The position numbers and the translations under genes were made by a program. The notes beneath the pieces were generated by a model that saw only the letters and a program-made list of their open reading frames with translations, searched no databases and was not told the origin of the DNA. Of a stretch of 42,130 bases of DNA, positions 41,937 through 42,130 are shown in pieces. The DNA is taken from the NCBI GenBank assembly GCA_031258305.1, contig JAIRNA010000077.1:1-42130 (forward strand), written 5' to 3'. The stretch is from Treponema sp. (GTDB lineage Bacteria; Spirochaetota; Spirochaetia; Treponematales; Breznakiellaceae). Positions within the stretch are counted from its first letter, which is position 1; the number at the start of each line of letters is the position of its first letter.

Positions 41937-42130
41937 ATTTAAAAAGGGGGAAAAAAGAGGAAAAAAGAGTGGGGAGGGGTTGACAAAAAAAGAAAGGTAT
42001 GGTAGAGTAGGAGAGTAAGAGGCGTGCGGGTAAGCGCGCGCAGATATTTGGAAGAGCGAGGGGAGGGGTTCAAACGGAGGGGACGAAGTTTGAGCGGACG
42101 ATAATATGGTCAAGCGAAGAGGGGTTTACG
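41937..42130 (+). other. Purine-rich tract with a possible rightward promoter
   Basis: From about 41944 the plus strand is almost all A and G for some 85 nt. Inside it TTGACA (41980-41985), 17 nt and TAGAGT (42003-42008) form a promoter-like pair pointing to the right edge. An ATG at 42106 (MVKRRGVY) is open to the edge but has no close ribosome site, so no gene is called. Confidence 0.4.

Noticed and set aside
42106-42130. Start of a gene at the right edge (MVKRRGVY)
   Set aside because: Only eight codons visible and no close ribosome site.
1-42130. tRNA, rRNA genes or CRISPR arrays
   Set aside because: No cloverleaf with CCA-side pairing, rRNA core sequence or regularly spaced identical repeats was recognised by eye.

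Overview
The window reads as chromosomal DNA from a spirochaete, most likely a Treponema of the gut/termite-gut type. Support comes from a treponemal FlaB core flagellin with a sigma-28-type promoter, an adjacent tamB-bamA pair as in other treponemes, a very long protein ending in a GreA domain, and lipoprotein-rich envelope genes. The genus is inferred from protein patterns recalled from memory; no search was run.

Layout. 1-9.5 kb: the start of a membrane sensor (minus strand, cut by the window edge), a TPR protein, the long GreA-domain factor, a VWA-like membrane protein, a lipoprotein, two tandem type I signal peptidases and, on the minus strand, an HD-GYP response regulator. 9.6-12.9 kb (minus): ubiX and clpB. 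13.2-20.2 kb (plus): tamB and bamA, the outer-membrane protein assembly pair.

20.2-27.8 kb is an accessory island beginning exactly at the bamA stop codon. It carries metY (O-acetylhomoserine sulfhydrylase), nitrogenase-like D and K subunits, nifB, a NifX-like protein and a NifH-like reductase, with no nifEN, nifV or nifQ in the window. D and K keep all six P-cluster cysteines. The combination of a nitrogenase-like HDK set, NifB and a methanethiol-assimilating MetY fits the methylthio-alkane reductase (Mar) type of sulfur-salvage system better than N2 fixation. This is the most interesting part of the window. The island is bracketed by the left end (inverted repeat, promoter, start of the transposase) and the right end (last part of the transposase, inverted repeat) of an IS5-type insertion sequence in one orientation. 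It is therefore either a composite transposon or a cassette that landed in an IS. A promoter, a 12-nt-spaced inverted repeat and two micro-ORFs precede metY.

27.9-30.5 kb: an ArsR/SmtB-type zinc sensor with its operator and a P1B-type Zn/Cd exporter. 30.5-33.5 kb (minus): lptA, lptC and pyrG. 33.6-39.8 kb: a GH94 cellobiose phosphorylase divergent from an ABC sugar importer (binding protein and two permeases, no ATPase), which suggests cellobiose uptake with phosphorolysis. 39.8-42.1 kb: a repeat-rich gap, a decayed tyrosine-phosphatase gene, flaB with terminator and promoter, and a purine-rich tract at the right edge.

Two themes recur. First, several promoters (lepB, clpB, pyrG and probably tamB) place a TATACT -10 box 6-8 nt before the start codon with no usable Shine-Dalgarno, implying leaderless mRNAs. 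Second, degenerate short GC-rich intergenic repeats occur inside the island and again near 39.86 kb.
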